Shown here piece after piece: positions 33,599 to 45,130 of a stretch of 64,000 nucleotides of DNA. The notes under the pieces are model-generated. The model made no database searches. It was not told the origin of the DNA and was given only the letters and a program-made list of their open reading frames with translations. The stretch is from Akebia trifoliata (lineage: Eukaryota; Streptophyta; Magnoliopsida; Ranunculales; Lardizabalaceae). Location of the stretch: the NCBI GenBank assembly GCA_017979445.1, contig CM030705.1, positions 10,132,679 through 10,196,678 of the forward strand. The letters are read 5' to 3'. The position numbers and the translations under genes were made by a program. Position 1 is the stretch's first letter. Each line of letters starts with the position of its first letter.

Positions 33599-36500
33599 TT
33601 AAGAAGTGAGTGTGTTTGCCACATCGATGACGAATCGATATTTAACATCACCTTTGGCAAGTCGTTCCATAGCTGTATTCACGTAATCCATCGATATAAC
33701 CTCTACATCCGCAGTTATATTGTGTTTCCCTGCAAAATCTAACATCTCCTGTGCTTCCTTCATACCCGCACCGGCACTCCCAGCTATTATCTTCCTCCCT
33801 ATCAAATCATAATTAGCATTTTAATTATAAGTGAGGACACCACCAAGATATGAATGCATGGGGTAGTAGTGTTCATAAGTTTTCAACCATGTAATTATTA
33901 CAACTTACCCATAATCAAAGGGATGGTAGGTAGTTCTAGAGGCTTATCTGCAACACCAACCATAATCAACTTCCCATTAGTCTTCAATAGACTGATCAAT
34001 GGAAGGAGAGGGTGAACGGCAGAGACTGTATCGATAATACCATCCAAAGTGCCCATTGCAGCCTATGAAATAAATATAAATAGGGTTAGAATTAGAACAA
34101 GCAAATGCAATCCACATTTCACACATCAGTTAAATAATGTAACACTTAACAAAATAAAGTTATAATTTAACTTCATTTGTTTTGCAACATCTATTTATTT
34201 ACCTGCATTTCCTCTGGATCAGAGCTAACCAAAAAAATGTCTGCACCAAGTTGTTCAATGGCTTCCTTCTTTTTGCTAGCAGAAGTGCTGATCACTGTGA
34301 TCTTCATACCAAAAGCCTTGGCAAACTTCACAGCAACATGACCAAGACCACCAAGACCCACAACACCCAAATGTTTGTCGGGATCGCTGAGTCCAAAAAA
34401 TTTCATTGGGCTGTAGACTGTAGTCCCAGCGCACATTAGTGGTGCGCCTGCATCTAAGGGTAAGTTATCAGGGAAAAGGCAAGCAAAGTGCTCATCCACG
34501 ACAATCTTATCAGAATATCCACCATACGTTATTGTGCCATCGGGGTAAATTGCACTGAAGGTGAGTATTAATTTTGGGCAATAAGTTTCCAAGTCTTGAG
34601 AGCAATTGTCACATGAACCACAAGATCCAACCATGCCCGCAACACCCGCTTTGTCTCCCACTTTGAATTTTTGGACATTGTGCCCTACCTCTGTAACTAT
34701 GCCTACAATCTCATGCCTATACGAGTACGTAAACAAGCTTTAGGATTAATTTTCAGATCAGTATATGTGAGTAGATTGCTGACAACTCATCTCTCGCTAA
34801 TAATTTCTATGATCATCTAATTGAATTATCTAGCTAGGGGAAGCAAGTGCAATGTATATGGTGTCTAAGTAGTGGAATTATCCTATGACATGGAACTTAT
34901 AAATCAGCAAATAAGATAGGATGCACTAACAGCTCGTGGGGTTAATTGGCATTCAAATTTTTGTGATCAAAAAGCATTTGAGACAAAAAGACTTTAGACA
35001 TCAGTTTAATTGTAATGATGTCTATTATTTGGATGTAAAAACACTCATAAATGGGGGGTTTTAGAAATCAATTTTTCAAATATCAAAGTCTAAAGTCCAA
35101 ACATAAACAGATGTGTACAAATCTCACACATTTTGGGCTTTAGTTTCCCATGGACAATCCAATAAAAGTGTTTTGAAAAGAAATGTATTTCAAAATGAAT
35201 TCTGAATTTTAGTGTTAAATAAAGCTAAATGATATTTAGATAGCGTTGTAAAATAACTTGGTAACGGCCATTATTTGTTAAAATGATACTCTTATGAATA
35301 GAATAAAAAGATCTAACTAGAAGCTATTTTCAAAAGATATGAAAAATATTTAAACAGTACTACTGTAACAGCCATGCATTATTTACCATTGAACTTACTT
35401 GAAATCTATATGATTCCACATTAAATAAGCTAGAGACATGTATAATTTATTGGTGGTTAAGATGTCATATGTCCCATTCCAATGACAAATAATAAATGTA
35501 AAAGATGTAGTAGTAGTAGTACCCAGGGACGATAGGATAAATCGAAATGCCCCAATCATTCTTAATAAAGTGAAGGTCTGTATGGCAGATCCCACAATAA
35601 AGTATCTTCATGGTGATATCATTGTCGCTGGTGGCCCTGTAAGTAGAACATGGAATAAGGTCAATTGCATTCATAATCGCGACAAGATGATGATGATTAA
35701 TGATCAATAATAATCCCACAAAAAAAAAAAAAATGGGATTTAGAGTAACGTAAAATGAATTCCCGATCACAAAGAGGTGGATGTTGAAGAGTGTGATCGA
35801 TAATAATTCAAAAAACCAAAAGAAAAAAATACAGAAGGAAAAAAGGTAATGTTTGAAAAATGAAATATTAGCCATATAGGACTATGTGGACCATGGAGAG
35901 CTCTACAGCTCAAGTGCGACATCTTTAGATTATCTATCAGGTTATGGGTCATGTATGAGTCAATCCATCTCAAACAAGTCAAGTCCTTTAAATTAAGTCT
36001 AAATAATAATAATTTTTATAAATGAATATTCATAATAAAATGTTATGGGTTTAATTTTTAATAAATGTATATTCATAGTAAAATAATTATTTTCTTTTTT
36101 AGGTTTATTATAATTCATAAAATATCATTTTACATTGATAATATTTAAATTATTAACATATGATTATTTTAGGGAAAATGCTGGAATGACACAAACGGAA
36201 ACACAAAGGTGACAAAAATGATGGGGTGGCGCGCACGTAACCGTAGATGGTTTTTACTCATATCTAGCAGAAAAGCATCTACAAACACGACACCACATCA
36301 TTTTGTCACCTTTGTGTCTCCATTTGTGTCGCCCCAGCATGACTCTTATTTTAGAGAGCTGCTATTGGTACTTATTACACCCTAATAAAAATACAGAAAA
36401 TAAGTAAATGAATCACTATGGTATATTTAACTGCTTTACACATGCAGGTGGATGGTATGTGCGGCCCGCCAAAGAAAAAAAAATTTTGATTGACAATGAG

Positions 36501-37167
36501 TTAAAGTTCTAGTAAACAAGTGTTAATTGTTTGAACTTGTTTTATAATGTTTTGTAACGCTTAGATAATAGAGTGGTGCTGGGGTGACATAGGATTTACT
36601 ACAATTCTTACATTCTGACGTTGAGATGCGTATATAACTGTAGATGGTTTTTTACTTGCATTGCAAGAAAACACATCTAGGATTATGTGCACACCCCGCA
36701 TCAGAATTGTGAGAATCACAGTAAATCCTGTGTCACCTCACCATTAGTATTTAAGAAATTAGAGTGTAATAAGTAAAAGTAGGGTACCAATAACAGATCT
36801 CTTATTTTATAGAGAGATTTACCCGGCAGACTGTTGCATTTTTTTTTTTTTTTAAACTCCCTTGGACCGTATTTTATTATGTCGGTTACCCATCAAAACT
36901 TACTTTATCATGTTTGTCATCCTAGTCTGATTCATGAAGTAAGGTTTGTTTAGTAACAAACTTGATAAAGTAGGGAAGTTTTCTTAATAAAATTGCAACA
37001 GATGGGTCTGCCCCGTAAACTCTCTATTTTATATGAAAACAACATCAAAAGGGATGGACGTAACGACACCTTCTGGAGAATTTGAAGGGAGAGAGGACAC
37101 CAGATGCATCTCTCGCTGCCCATCCAAGCGCCTTTTGTGGGTGTTCTTCTTCTGGTGATTTCAACAT
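33599..37167 (-). CDS. CAD-like / 8-hydroxygeraniol dehydrogenase-like, gene E (intact)
   Basis: Second complete copy of the cluster and same enzyme family as gene C. Exons on the minus strand: 37070-37167, 35523-35636, 34203-34716, 33909-34062 and 33599-33798, lengths 98/114/514/154/200, all GT-AG, 359 residues. Zinc motifs ([22 protein letters not shown] with a fourth Cys, PLMCAG) and GLGGLG are intact; the coenzyme-site motif is STSASKK. It differs from C mainly in exon 2 (FIKNDWGIS against LIKGDWGNS) and early exon 3 ([28 protein letters not shown]), positions that could affect substrate choice. The start reads [12 protein letters not shown] where the other copies have MSK or MTK. Intron 1 holds two MITEs, and the promoter has expanded tandem repeats. 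Confidence 0.93.
36173..36345. mobile_element. Mutator-type MITE in intron 1 of gene E
   Basis: Ends share TGCTGG.....GACACAAA-type inverted repeats that extend for about 40 bp, and a 9-bp duplication TTATTTTAG flanks it (36164-36172 and 36346-36354). Copies B and C have a single TTATTTTAG here, the empty site. The 9-bp duplication indicates the Mutator superfamily. Confidence 0.92.
36571..36745. mobile_element. Second MITE in intron 1 of gene E
   Basis: Inverted ends GGTGCTGGGGTGACATAGG and CCTGTGTCACCTCACC with complementary arms through GGATTTACT. Half of a related element lies at 48474-48540. No clear target duplication was found. Confidence 0.7.
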
Positions 37168-37168
37168 G

Positions 37169-37170
<2 letters not shown>

Positions 37171-37218
<48 letters not shown>
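37171..37218. repeat. (GA)n in the 5' leader of gene E
   Basis: About 24 GA units (CT on the coding strand) just upstream of the E start codon. B and C have only about 6-11 units at the same place, so this is a length-variable leader. Confidence 0.9.
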
Positions 37219-37221
<3 letters not shown>

Positions 37222-37263
37222 TGTATGGTGGTGCAGTTTGTGTGAGGCTGTCTGGGTTGTTAT

Positions 37264-37278
37264 CTTTATATATATATA
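37264..37278 (-). promoter_or_regulatory. TATA box of CAD gene E
   Basis: Minus-strand TATATATATATAAAG about 100 bp upstream of the ATG, in the same context (AACAACCC downstream) as in B and C; the greater distance reflects the longer GA tract. Confidence 0.75.
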
Positions 37279-37437
37279 GTGGGAGGAGATAAGATCAGAC
37301 AATCTCAGACATATAATCTTCTATTAAAAGAGACTTTTCTAGTCTAAGAGACGGCTAAGATGGAAAACCAGTTCCTTGTTTCCTAGTGATACGTATTTTC
37401 GGGAATCTTTAGGAACACATCTCTCTTGACCTTGAGA

Positions 37438-37725
37438 TTAATTTTCCTCCAAGTAACAATAGGGGACGTCGACCCACCCAGTGACCAAATGAGTTGAAGA
37501 AAATGTCCAAACCCGCGAGTCAATAATCATTGTTTAAGGTTGCTTTACATTTTAGACTTCATTAATTTTCCTCCAAGTAACAATAGGGGACGTCGACGCA
37601 CCCAGTTACGAAATGAGTTGAAGAAAATGTCCAACCCCGTGAGTCAATAATCATTGTTTAAGGTTGCTTTACATTTTAGACTTGATTAATTTTCCTCCAA
37701 GTAACAATAGGGGACGTCGACGCAC
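37438..37725. repeat. Tandem repeat in the promoter of gene E (about 123-bp unit)
   Basis: Units begin at 37438, 37561 and 37685 with ATTAATTTTCCTCCAAGTAA, each followed by CAATAGGGGACGTCGAC; two full copies and a partial third. B and C have a single copy of the same region. Each unit brings an ACGT core (GACGTC) that could bind bZIP-type factors. Confidence 0.9.
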
Positions 37726-37799
37726 TGTGATAATCTGACTTTCCCACGTGGCATGCTCAATCGACATGTCTGACTTGACATGTTTGGGAACGGTTATAT

Positions 37800-38498
37800 C
37801 TGTACTCCTCAGGAGACATTTTTATGAGTTAGTGCAATTGAGTATCCCAAGGCATACAGATCTATGATTCCAAGCCTATGTATTTTCAAACTGGCGACAT
37901 GCCTTCTTGACCTTTGTCTACCTTGAAATACTAAAAGAAAATGACCTAAATGCCTCCCATCGGAATCTCTAACTACGCCCTTCCAATTTTTTCTTCTCCC
38001 CAAGCCCCTAGTCTAGAGTACGGTCATATACACTGATTTTCAACCTTAGAATTCTCTCCGTTGTCAATTTTTATTTTTATATGTCAAGTACTCAATAGCA
38101 AGAGAAGGTTCTGGGGAAGCGATGAAGTAGATTTTTCACTCTTATTTTTCTTGGTTCGGTCTCTTATAGTTAGGGTTTAAAATAGGTCGGATGTGGCTCA
38201 AATACAAGTATATGCATAATCAGATTCAATTTTTTTCCCCACTTTGGATCCATATCTAAATCCATTGGATCTTACAATTGAAAATCATATCCGAATTTAT
38301 TATATTTGTTAAAATCAAATTCAATCTGACCCGGGCCAATCTTTTTGGAAATTTCCTCTTTTTTTTAAGTTCAGATTTAGATAGATTTTTTATAAGCAAT
38401 ATCTGCATTCTTACAAAATCTTTCTAATAGATGCTTCTATTTGAGATGAATACAATCATTTACCAATGAGTCCGTACCTATTTTACAAAATAGATCTA
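37800..38498. other. Module spacer upstream of E, no gene
   Basis: Matches 1866-2530 in the same orientation. No coding signal. Confidence 0.65.
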
Positions 38499-38507
38499 AT
38501 TATCTAT

Positions 38508-38875
38508 GGGAAATGTTCAACACCAAACATTTTTGCAAAACATTTTTCAAAACATGGGTTAGAAGTTTTGGAATTGGCTGATTTTTGGTGAGGATGATCT
38601 CTACGGTGAGGAGATCATCATCACCAAAAATCAGCCCATTCCAAAACTTCTAACCCTATCAAAAATGCTTTACAAAAAATGGACGGTCCACGATTTTTCA
38701 ACTTATAAACATGGGGCTAGAAGTTTTGGAATGGGCTGATTTTTGGTGAGGATGACCTCCTCACCGTAGAGATCATCCTCACTAAAAATCAGCCCATTCC
38801 AAAACTTCTAACCCATGTAGGACAAAAATGGTTGGCTAAAATGTTGGCCAAAATGTTTGGTGTTGAACGGGACCC
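38508..38875. mobile_element. Foldback MITE with 9-bp target duplication
   Basis: A complete unit from GGGAAATGTTCAACACC to GGTGTTGAACGGGACCC, flanked by an exact 9-bp duplication ATTATCTAT (38499-38507 and 38876-38884). The paralogous spacer at 2525-2550 has the uninterrupted site. This copy places the whole foldback family in the Mutator superfamily. Confidence 0.92.
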
Positions 38876-39240
38876 ATTATCTATAAATCTATAAGATTTA
38901 CTTTGAAAGAGAATAGGTTTAGGGAGAAAAGTAGGGACAATATTGTAGATCAGTTCACAATTTCACCAAAAAGGCTAACATTTTTATTTATTTATTTAAA
39001 ATTTGAATAAAAAATCAAAAACAATTATTTAGAAATAATACATGAACAAGCTAAACTATATAGAGGGCGATTAGGAAGATATTGTGACTAGGAAGAGAGA
39101 GAGAGAGAGGAACTTATTCTAATCGAGAGAGACGATATCAATCTTTAAAACCCTAATCATGAGAGGCAAGAATAAAGAGGCAAATAGCCAAAGCAAAAGA
39201 GAATATAAAAGGATGTTGGGTTTGAGAGATACAACCTAGG

Positions 39241-39416
39241 GTTTGAATAAGTCGTGATGAATGCACGCGGTTGGGTACATGGTTGATGTGGCAAGGGCAC
39301 ATAACCATAGATCTTTTTCATTGGATACCCAGGAAAAAGATATGTGATTTTGTGCCCTTGCTACGTCTACCGCATACACAACCGTGTGCATTCATCATTA
39401 TTCTTTGAATAAAACC
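39241..39416. mobile_element. Hairpin MITE, copy 2
   Basis: Paralogue of 29343-29518 at the same relative position before the gag-only LTR element. Confidence 0.8.
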
Positions 39417-39661
39417 ACTAAAAATAATATAACATTTCGATTTAGGTCGGATTTGTGAAACACACTCATATATAACTTGAATCCGAGTCAGGCTAAGAAA
39501 ATTAAACCATGTTCAATCTGTTTTTTGATTCAGATCTACTCCAATGTCCCAACAAACTCGCTAAAATCATTTTTCAGATCACTTGGATATCAGATAAAAT
39601 CCAACCCATGTTAGGCTCTACTTAGATCACCCACTAATCCTTGGGCTCGTATAGTCCTCTC

Positions 39662-41356
39662 TGTTAGATCCTTATTTTAATTTCCTATTTTATTTAGTTT
39701 TCTAATTCTATTTAATATTATTTTAGAGAGTTTCTACTTTAAGTTTATTAAGAGTTTAGTATAAGTCTAATTAGGTTCTAGAGTTAAATTAGGAATGGCT
39801 ATTGTAACCAAATTGGCAAGTTAACCCTTTATATATAAGATGGCAATTTTCATTATTAAAAATAAGAAATAATAATAAATTTATCTCCCTCTTGTTAGAA
39901 ACTCTTCTTCTTCCTCCTCTTTTTAATCTCCTATTCTATTCTAGTTTATCTTCTTCTTGGTCTAAAACCCTAACATCTGGTATTAGAACATATTTCCTAA
40001 TATTCACTATGACAATTAAGGAACTAGAAGTTCAAGTTCTAACTCTCACCCAATGAATTGAAATTTCTTTTGAGACATTGACCAAACTCGAATTAATGAG
40101 TTGTCGATTATGTTGGAGCGAATGTGGCAACACTTGCAACAATTGGCACTAATACCACCTAGGTCCCAATTGGAAATACAAAAATGTCAAAATCAAGGCA
40201 GGGCTATAATTCAAGGCTGCAATATTCGTATTGATTTTTCATTGTTTAATGGAGATGATCCAACGGGTTCGATTTTTTGTATGGAGTAATATAAAAAAAT
40301 CACCAATATCACGAACGAACAGTTGGTGACCTTGGCATTAGCTCATCTTATGGGAGATGCAATTCCATGGTACCCATGGTTAGAATGCACTTTAGGCGAA
40401 TGGATTTGGATACAATTTACTCGAGCATCGTGTACAAGATTTGACTCACTAGATCAGAAAGATCCCAATGGAGCACTTCTCAAATTGTTTCAAACGAAAA
40501 CAATTAACAAATATCAATTGTTGTTTGAGTGGTTGACTAATAGAATGAGAAGATTACCAAAAGATTTCTTGATTAGTTGTTTTATTTCAGGTTTGTGTGA
40601 TGAACTACGAGTAAGAGTTCACATGTAAAAACCTACTACCCTTATACAAGCTTTTGAACCAGTAAAATTTCAGGATGAAACTGTAATTGTTACAATAGTA
40701 AAGTCAACTTCTCGGGTGAACTCAGACCATCCAGTCCTTCTACTTGTTTCTACTGGACCAACAACTCTTGAACCCACAACATCGTTACTTGGGCCAGCCC
40801 CTCATAGGCTTCCTCCTATTCAATGACTTTACCCTACAGAGCAAGCAGACTGACAAGCCAATGATCTTTTTTCAATTGTGACGAATAATTCAAACCGAGG
40901 CACCAATGCAAAAAAACCCCAATTACTCATTCTGGGGGCCGATATTCCTTCCTCTGAGAATTGTGCAAACACATTTAAAGACAATGTTGTAGTTATCGAA
41001 GTTTTTCTAACTTGAGGACTAGTCATTTTGAAGGGGGGGTGGGGGGGGGATGTTAGGATCCTTATTTAGTTTCCTAAGTTATATTAGTTTTCTAATTCCA
41101 TTTAGTATTATTTTAAAGAGTTTCTATTTTAAGTTTATTAGGAGTTTAGTATGAGTCAAATTAGACTTTAGAGTTAAATTAGGAATTGCTATTGTAGCCA
41201 AATTGGCTCTATATATAGGATGATAACTTTCATTATTAAAAATAAGCAATAATAATAAATTTATCTCCCTCTTATTAGAAATAGTTCTTCTTCTTCCTCT
41301 TCTTAATCTCTCATTCTCTGCTAGTTCTTCTTTTTCTTCATCTAAGAACCCTAACA
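39662..41356 (+). mobile_element. Gag-only LTR retrotransposon relic, copy 2
   Basis: 5' LTR 39662-39975, primer site TGGTATTAGAACA at 39978, gag remnant 40100-40860, purine tract to 41050 and 3' LTR 41051-41356. The longest surviving gag frames (40101-40289 and 40323-40628) show FSLFNGDDPTGSIF, then the AIPWYPWLE and LLFEWLTNRMRRLPKDFLIS motifs, with a stop between them. Flanks CTCTC and CTCCC. No pol genes. Confidence 0.88.
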
Positions 41357-41956
41357 CTCCCCCAACATGCATCGGGTAATTTTTTGGGTAGATGTGTAAG
41401 GATGGTTCCTAAGGGGGGATTCAAACTCAAGACCTCTTGGGGATTTTTCTTTCACGCTCCAAACTTATTATCTGGGTACACTGTTTTACTTATTTTCAAC
41501 TATAATCTGTCTCCTTCAACCCTCAAATATCAATAGTAATATAGGAATTTTTTTTTAAGGGATGGAAAAGGAAATTGATTTAATCAAGGAGTTTTTATAT
41601 ATATACTAGAGTTCGTCCGTGCCCTCATCTCGAACATACTCTTTGGAGTAAAGTGGGTAAAAATGGGAAAAAAAAAATTATAAAGTTTGAGGGGTATTAT
41701 TGAAAAATTTGAGGTTAAAGGGGTAAAAGAGAAAAAACAATAAAGTAGATTAAAATGGTAAAACATTGTAAAATTAGAGGGCTATTATAGAAAAAAGGAT
41801 TAGAACAAGAAATGAATATTAATTAATAGCATTAGAACAAGCAAATGCAATTCACATATCAGTTCAATAATGTAACATTTAACACCAGAAGGCTAGATTG
41901 ATTTTCATTTGTTTTGTAAAATCTAAAAAAAAGCAAAAAACCATCTTTTTATTTAC
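41357..41956. other. No gene; start of pseudogene F intron remnant
   Basis: AT-rich and without coding signal. From about 41815 it matches CAD intron 3 (CATTAGAACAAGCAAATGCA), showing where F was truncated. Confidence 0.6.
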
Positions 41957-43735
41957 CTATATTTCATTTGGATCACAGCTAACCAAAAAAGAGTCGGCTC
42001 CAAGTTGTTCGATTGCTTCCTTTTTCTTGCTAGCAAAAGTAGTGAGCACCGTATCCTTCACTCCAAAAGCCTTGGCAAACTTCACAACAACATGACCAAG
42101 ACCACCAAGACCCACAACGCCCAAATGTTTTTCAGGATCTTTGAGTTCAAAGAATTTCATTGGGTTGTAGACTGTAGTCCCCGCGCACAATAGTGGCGCA
42201 CCTTCATCTAGGGGTAGGTTATCGGTGAAAATGCAAGCAAAGTGTTCATCCACGACAATTTTATCGGAGTATCCACCATATTTTATTGTGCCATCGTGGT
42301 AATTGGCATTGTAGGTGAGTACAACTTTTGGGCAATAAGTTTCCAAGTCTTCAGAGCAATTGTCACATGAACCACAAGATCCAACCAAGCCTGCGACACC
42401 CGCTTTGTTTCCAACTTTGAATTTTTTTTCACATTGTGCCTTACCCCAGTCACTATACCTTCTATCACATGCTTATACAAGTACATAACCACATTTTAGT
42501 GTTGATTTTCATATCAGTATGAGCACATTGCTAACAACTCAATCATCTAATTGATATAGCAAGAGCAAGTGCAACGCATTTGATGCCTATGTAGTGGAAC
42601 TGCCCTATGACTTGAAACCTATAAATCGGCAGAAAAGTTAAGATGCACTAACGGTTATACCTTCGAATTTGCGTGACTAATAAAACAGACAAGCGTTTGT
42701 GATCATAAGTTTTTGTCCTGTGATTATACATGTCAATTGAGTTTTTTAGTTTTTCTCCACTTATTCTATAGAAGATTGTGGGTTGCACATCGCAAATTTT
42801 GGGTAGCATCCAACTTTAAAAAAAATCTCTTTTCTTCCGTTTCTTTTAAATTTCCATTTCAGTCCTACAAGTTATTGTTCACGAGAGGATTTTTATGATC
42901 GTCTTCAACCCAATTCATCATTCTCTGCTTGATTTTATTCTCTTGGTATTGTTGTCAATTACAGTTGTAGAGATCGCCTAATTGGCACCATAGCCACAAG
43001 CATGGAATGCAATAGATAGGAAAAGAAAACGACGATGATAGTGACGACGACAACAAATAATAATGTAAAAGATGTAGTACCCAGGGACCATAGGATAGAC
43101 AGAAATGCCCCGTTCATTCTTAATGAAGTGAAACAGATTGAGAAATAAGGTCCGATTGCTGAAAAATAGATGATTAAAATTAGAGAGCTTCTATTGCCAC
43201 ACCAACTTTTACTAATGGCACTCCAAGATGTGTGTTAATTCTCTTGTAACTTACTAATAAATTGGGGTGGCGTTAGCAAAAGTTGGCGTGACAATAGAAT
43301 CTCTCTAATATTATTTGTCCTACAAAAAAAATAGAGTATGGTAAAATGCATGCCCATCACTAAAAGATGGATATTGAGGAATTTTTAATAATAATACAAC
43401 TGAAATGAAGATGTAAAAAATGAAGTATGAGCCATAGAGAGGGCTCTATATATGGATATTCCGGTCATCTATTAGTCTATGGGCCATATTATATATGTAC
43501 AAATCATTCCATCCAAGACGAGTCAAGTTAAATTACGTTAATTTAATTTATAAATTTTATAATATATCTGATTTTAGTTTTTCATAAATATATAATATAA
43601 GCTAGGTTCAATCATAATCCACAAAATATCACTTTATAGTTTATATTAATAACAAACATTTTAATTATAAAAATATAATTATTTTATATGAACACATCAG
43701 CACGGATGGAACCTTTTGTGGGTGTTCTTCTGGTG
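41957..43735 (-). pseudogene. CAD-like pseudogene F
   Basis: Exon 3 (41957-42476) reads from [10 protein letters not shown] to [10 protein letters not shown] but is frameshifted by an expanded T/A run near 42421-42428, and its acceptor is changed (AAG directly before CATG). About 20 codons of exon 2 survive (43078-43135: FHFIKNERGISVYPMVPG), and some 25 nt of exon 1 (43711-43735). Exons 4 and 5 are missing. It is more diverged from the other copies than they are from one another (for example [14 protein letters not shown] and [12 protein letters not shown]), so it is an older duplicate. A MITE lies in its intron 1, and a CACTA-like sequence begins right in the exon 1 scrap. Confidence 0.88.
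43176..43307. mobile_element. MITE in intron 1 of pseudogene F
   Basis: Inverted ends TTAGAGAGCTTCTATTGCC and the complementary form ending AATCTCTCTAA; arms continue through CCAACTTTT. About 130 bp. Related ends occur at 36354 and 54055. Confidence 0.8.
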
Positions 43736-43926
43736 CTATAAGAAATATGGAAATTAGGAACGGTTTATAACGGTTCCTAATCCAATATGAAACGGTTTAC
43801 AGACCGTCTCTAATCGAGGCGTCGTTAATGAGATCACACCATTTGGAACGGTTAAAACCGTTTCAGAACTCCGCATTCGGAACGGCTAGGAACCGTTCCA
43901 AATCTGCGTTTATATTCCAGAGCACA

Positions 43927-44634
43927 TTACCACGAAAACTATCTTAGACATCGCTTTGAAATATGATGCTTATAGGACTGATGTCCTAAGTCTAAGACTT
44001 TAGACATCGGTTACAAACCACTATCTAAAATAGTTATAAACTGATATCTCACTAAAATGAAATATTTTATATTTAAAAAAAAAATTAATTCTGTAACGGC
44101 GGAAATAATAATCCGCTGCTATATTCAATTTAAAATAAATTGATGAAGAACAACTCATTAACATAACTTTTTCTACTAAAAAATAAAAATTTATTTTTTA
44201 GTGACGAATAAATTAATCCATTGTTTTATTCAATTTTCACTAAATATTTAAAAAATTCATTTTATAGTGGCGGATATGTTAATCTACCGCTATATTCAAT
44301 TTAAAATAAATTGATAAAGACTTAACATTTTATATTTAAAAAAAAAATATTGATTTTTTACTAGCGGATTTTCCAATCCACTGTTATATTCAATTAAAAA
44401 AAATTTATAAACAGAACTCACTAAACCGAATTTTTTATATAAAAGAAAATTGAATTTTGTAATGACGGATATACTGTTCCGCTGCTATAGGAATTGAATA
44501 TACAGGATGGGCATTTGTAGGGGTACCTATCGCGACGGATAGAATTATCCGCTACAATATATATATATATATAGAGGCGAATAAAATGATCTGCTGTTAT
44601 AAAACGCCGTTGTAGGTCAAAAATGTTGTAGTGT
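43927..44634. mobile_element. Nested CACTA-type fragment
   Basis: It ends with CAAAAATGTTGTAGTG, a CACTA terminus in inverse orientation. The interior has five or six spaced repeats of GGCGGATAT/ATCCGCTGC type motifs, and the start (CATTACCACGAAAAC, TTAGACATCG) resembles a mutated CACTA end. It may be a mosaic of two elements. Confidence 0.5.
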
Positions 44635-44869
44635 CTAAACTTCTAAAAGAAAATTGATTCTTTTTTTACGAGCCTATCAATCGCAATCAAAATAGACCCA
44701 ACTAGAGAACATCGAGAGTTCTCTATCACATTAATTTATACACAAAAAGAATTACAATGAGTCATAATTTACAAATCCAAAATTACAATACATCGATAAA
44801 CCCTTTCACAATTGTTACACAATAATAAGTGCCTACAAGGAAGAAATGACATCACTTTCATCCCTCCCT

Positions 44870-45130
44870 ATCTTCTTTAAAATCCTCACAATGCCCGCAG
44901 TTGCCAATCGAACAATCCTTCGTGGCACCACATTGCACCTTCAAAGGAGTGTCTGAGATCTGAAAACCCAAATCCCACAGAAGAACAATGATTAGAGTAG
45001 TCCCCTTAACAAACAAATAAACTGATCATAGTGCAACTTGTATACCTAAAGCATGTCTTCCAAGATTCTGCCTACTTCTCTCAAGTTGGGAGAATCATCT
45101 TTATGCATGGCAGCCATCAGCGGTGCCTAG
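44870..45130 (-). pseudogene. Exon-like fragments of an unidentified gene
   Basis: Two minus-strand stretches look coding: 45060-45130 (PLMAAMHKDDSPNLREVGRI) and 44870-44960 (either SDTPLKVQCGATKDC or, in another frame, VVPRRIVRLATAGIVRILKK). I cannot assign a family. They may be the 3' end of another captured gene. Confidence 0.3.

Noticed and set aside
34182..34439. Plus-strand frames inside CAD exon 3 of E (and the same at 63625-63882 and 42005-42193)
   Set aside because: Mirror frames of a conserved coding exon. They repeat in every CAD copy for that reason only.
37045..37302. Frames across the GA repeat and exon 1 of E on both strands
   Set aside because: They are made by the microsatellite and by reading through the exon 1 donor; the real exon ends at 37070.
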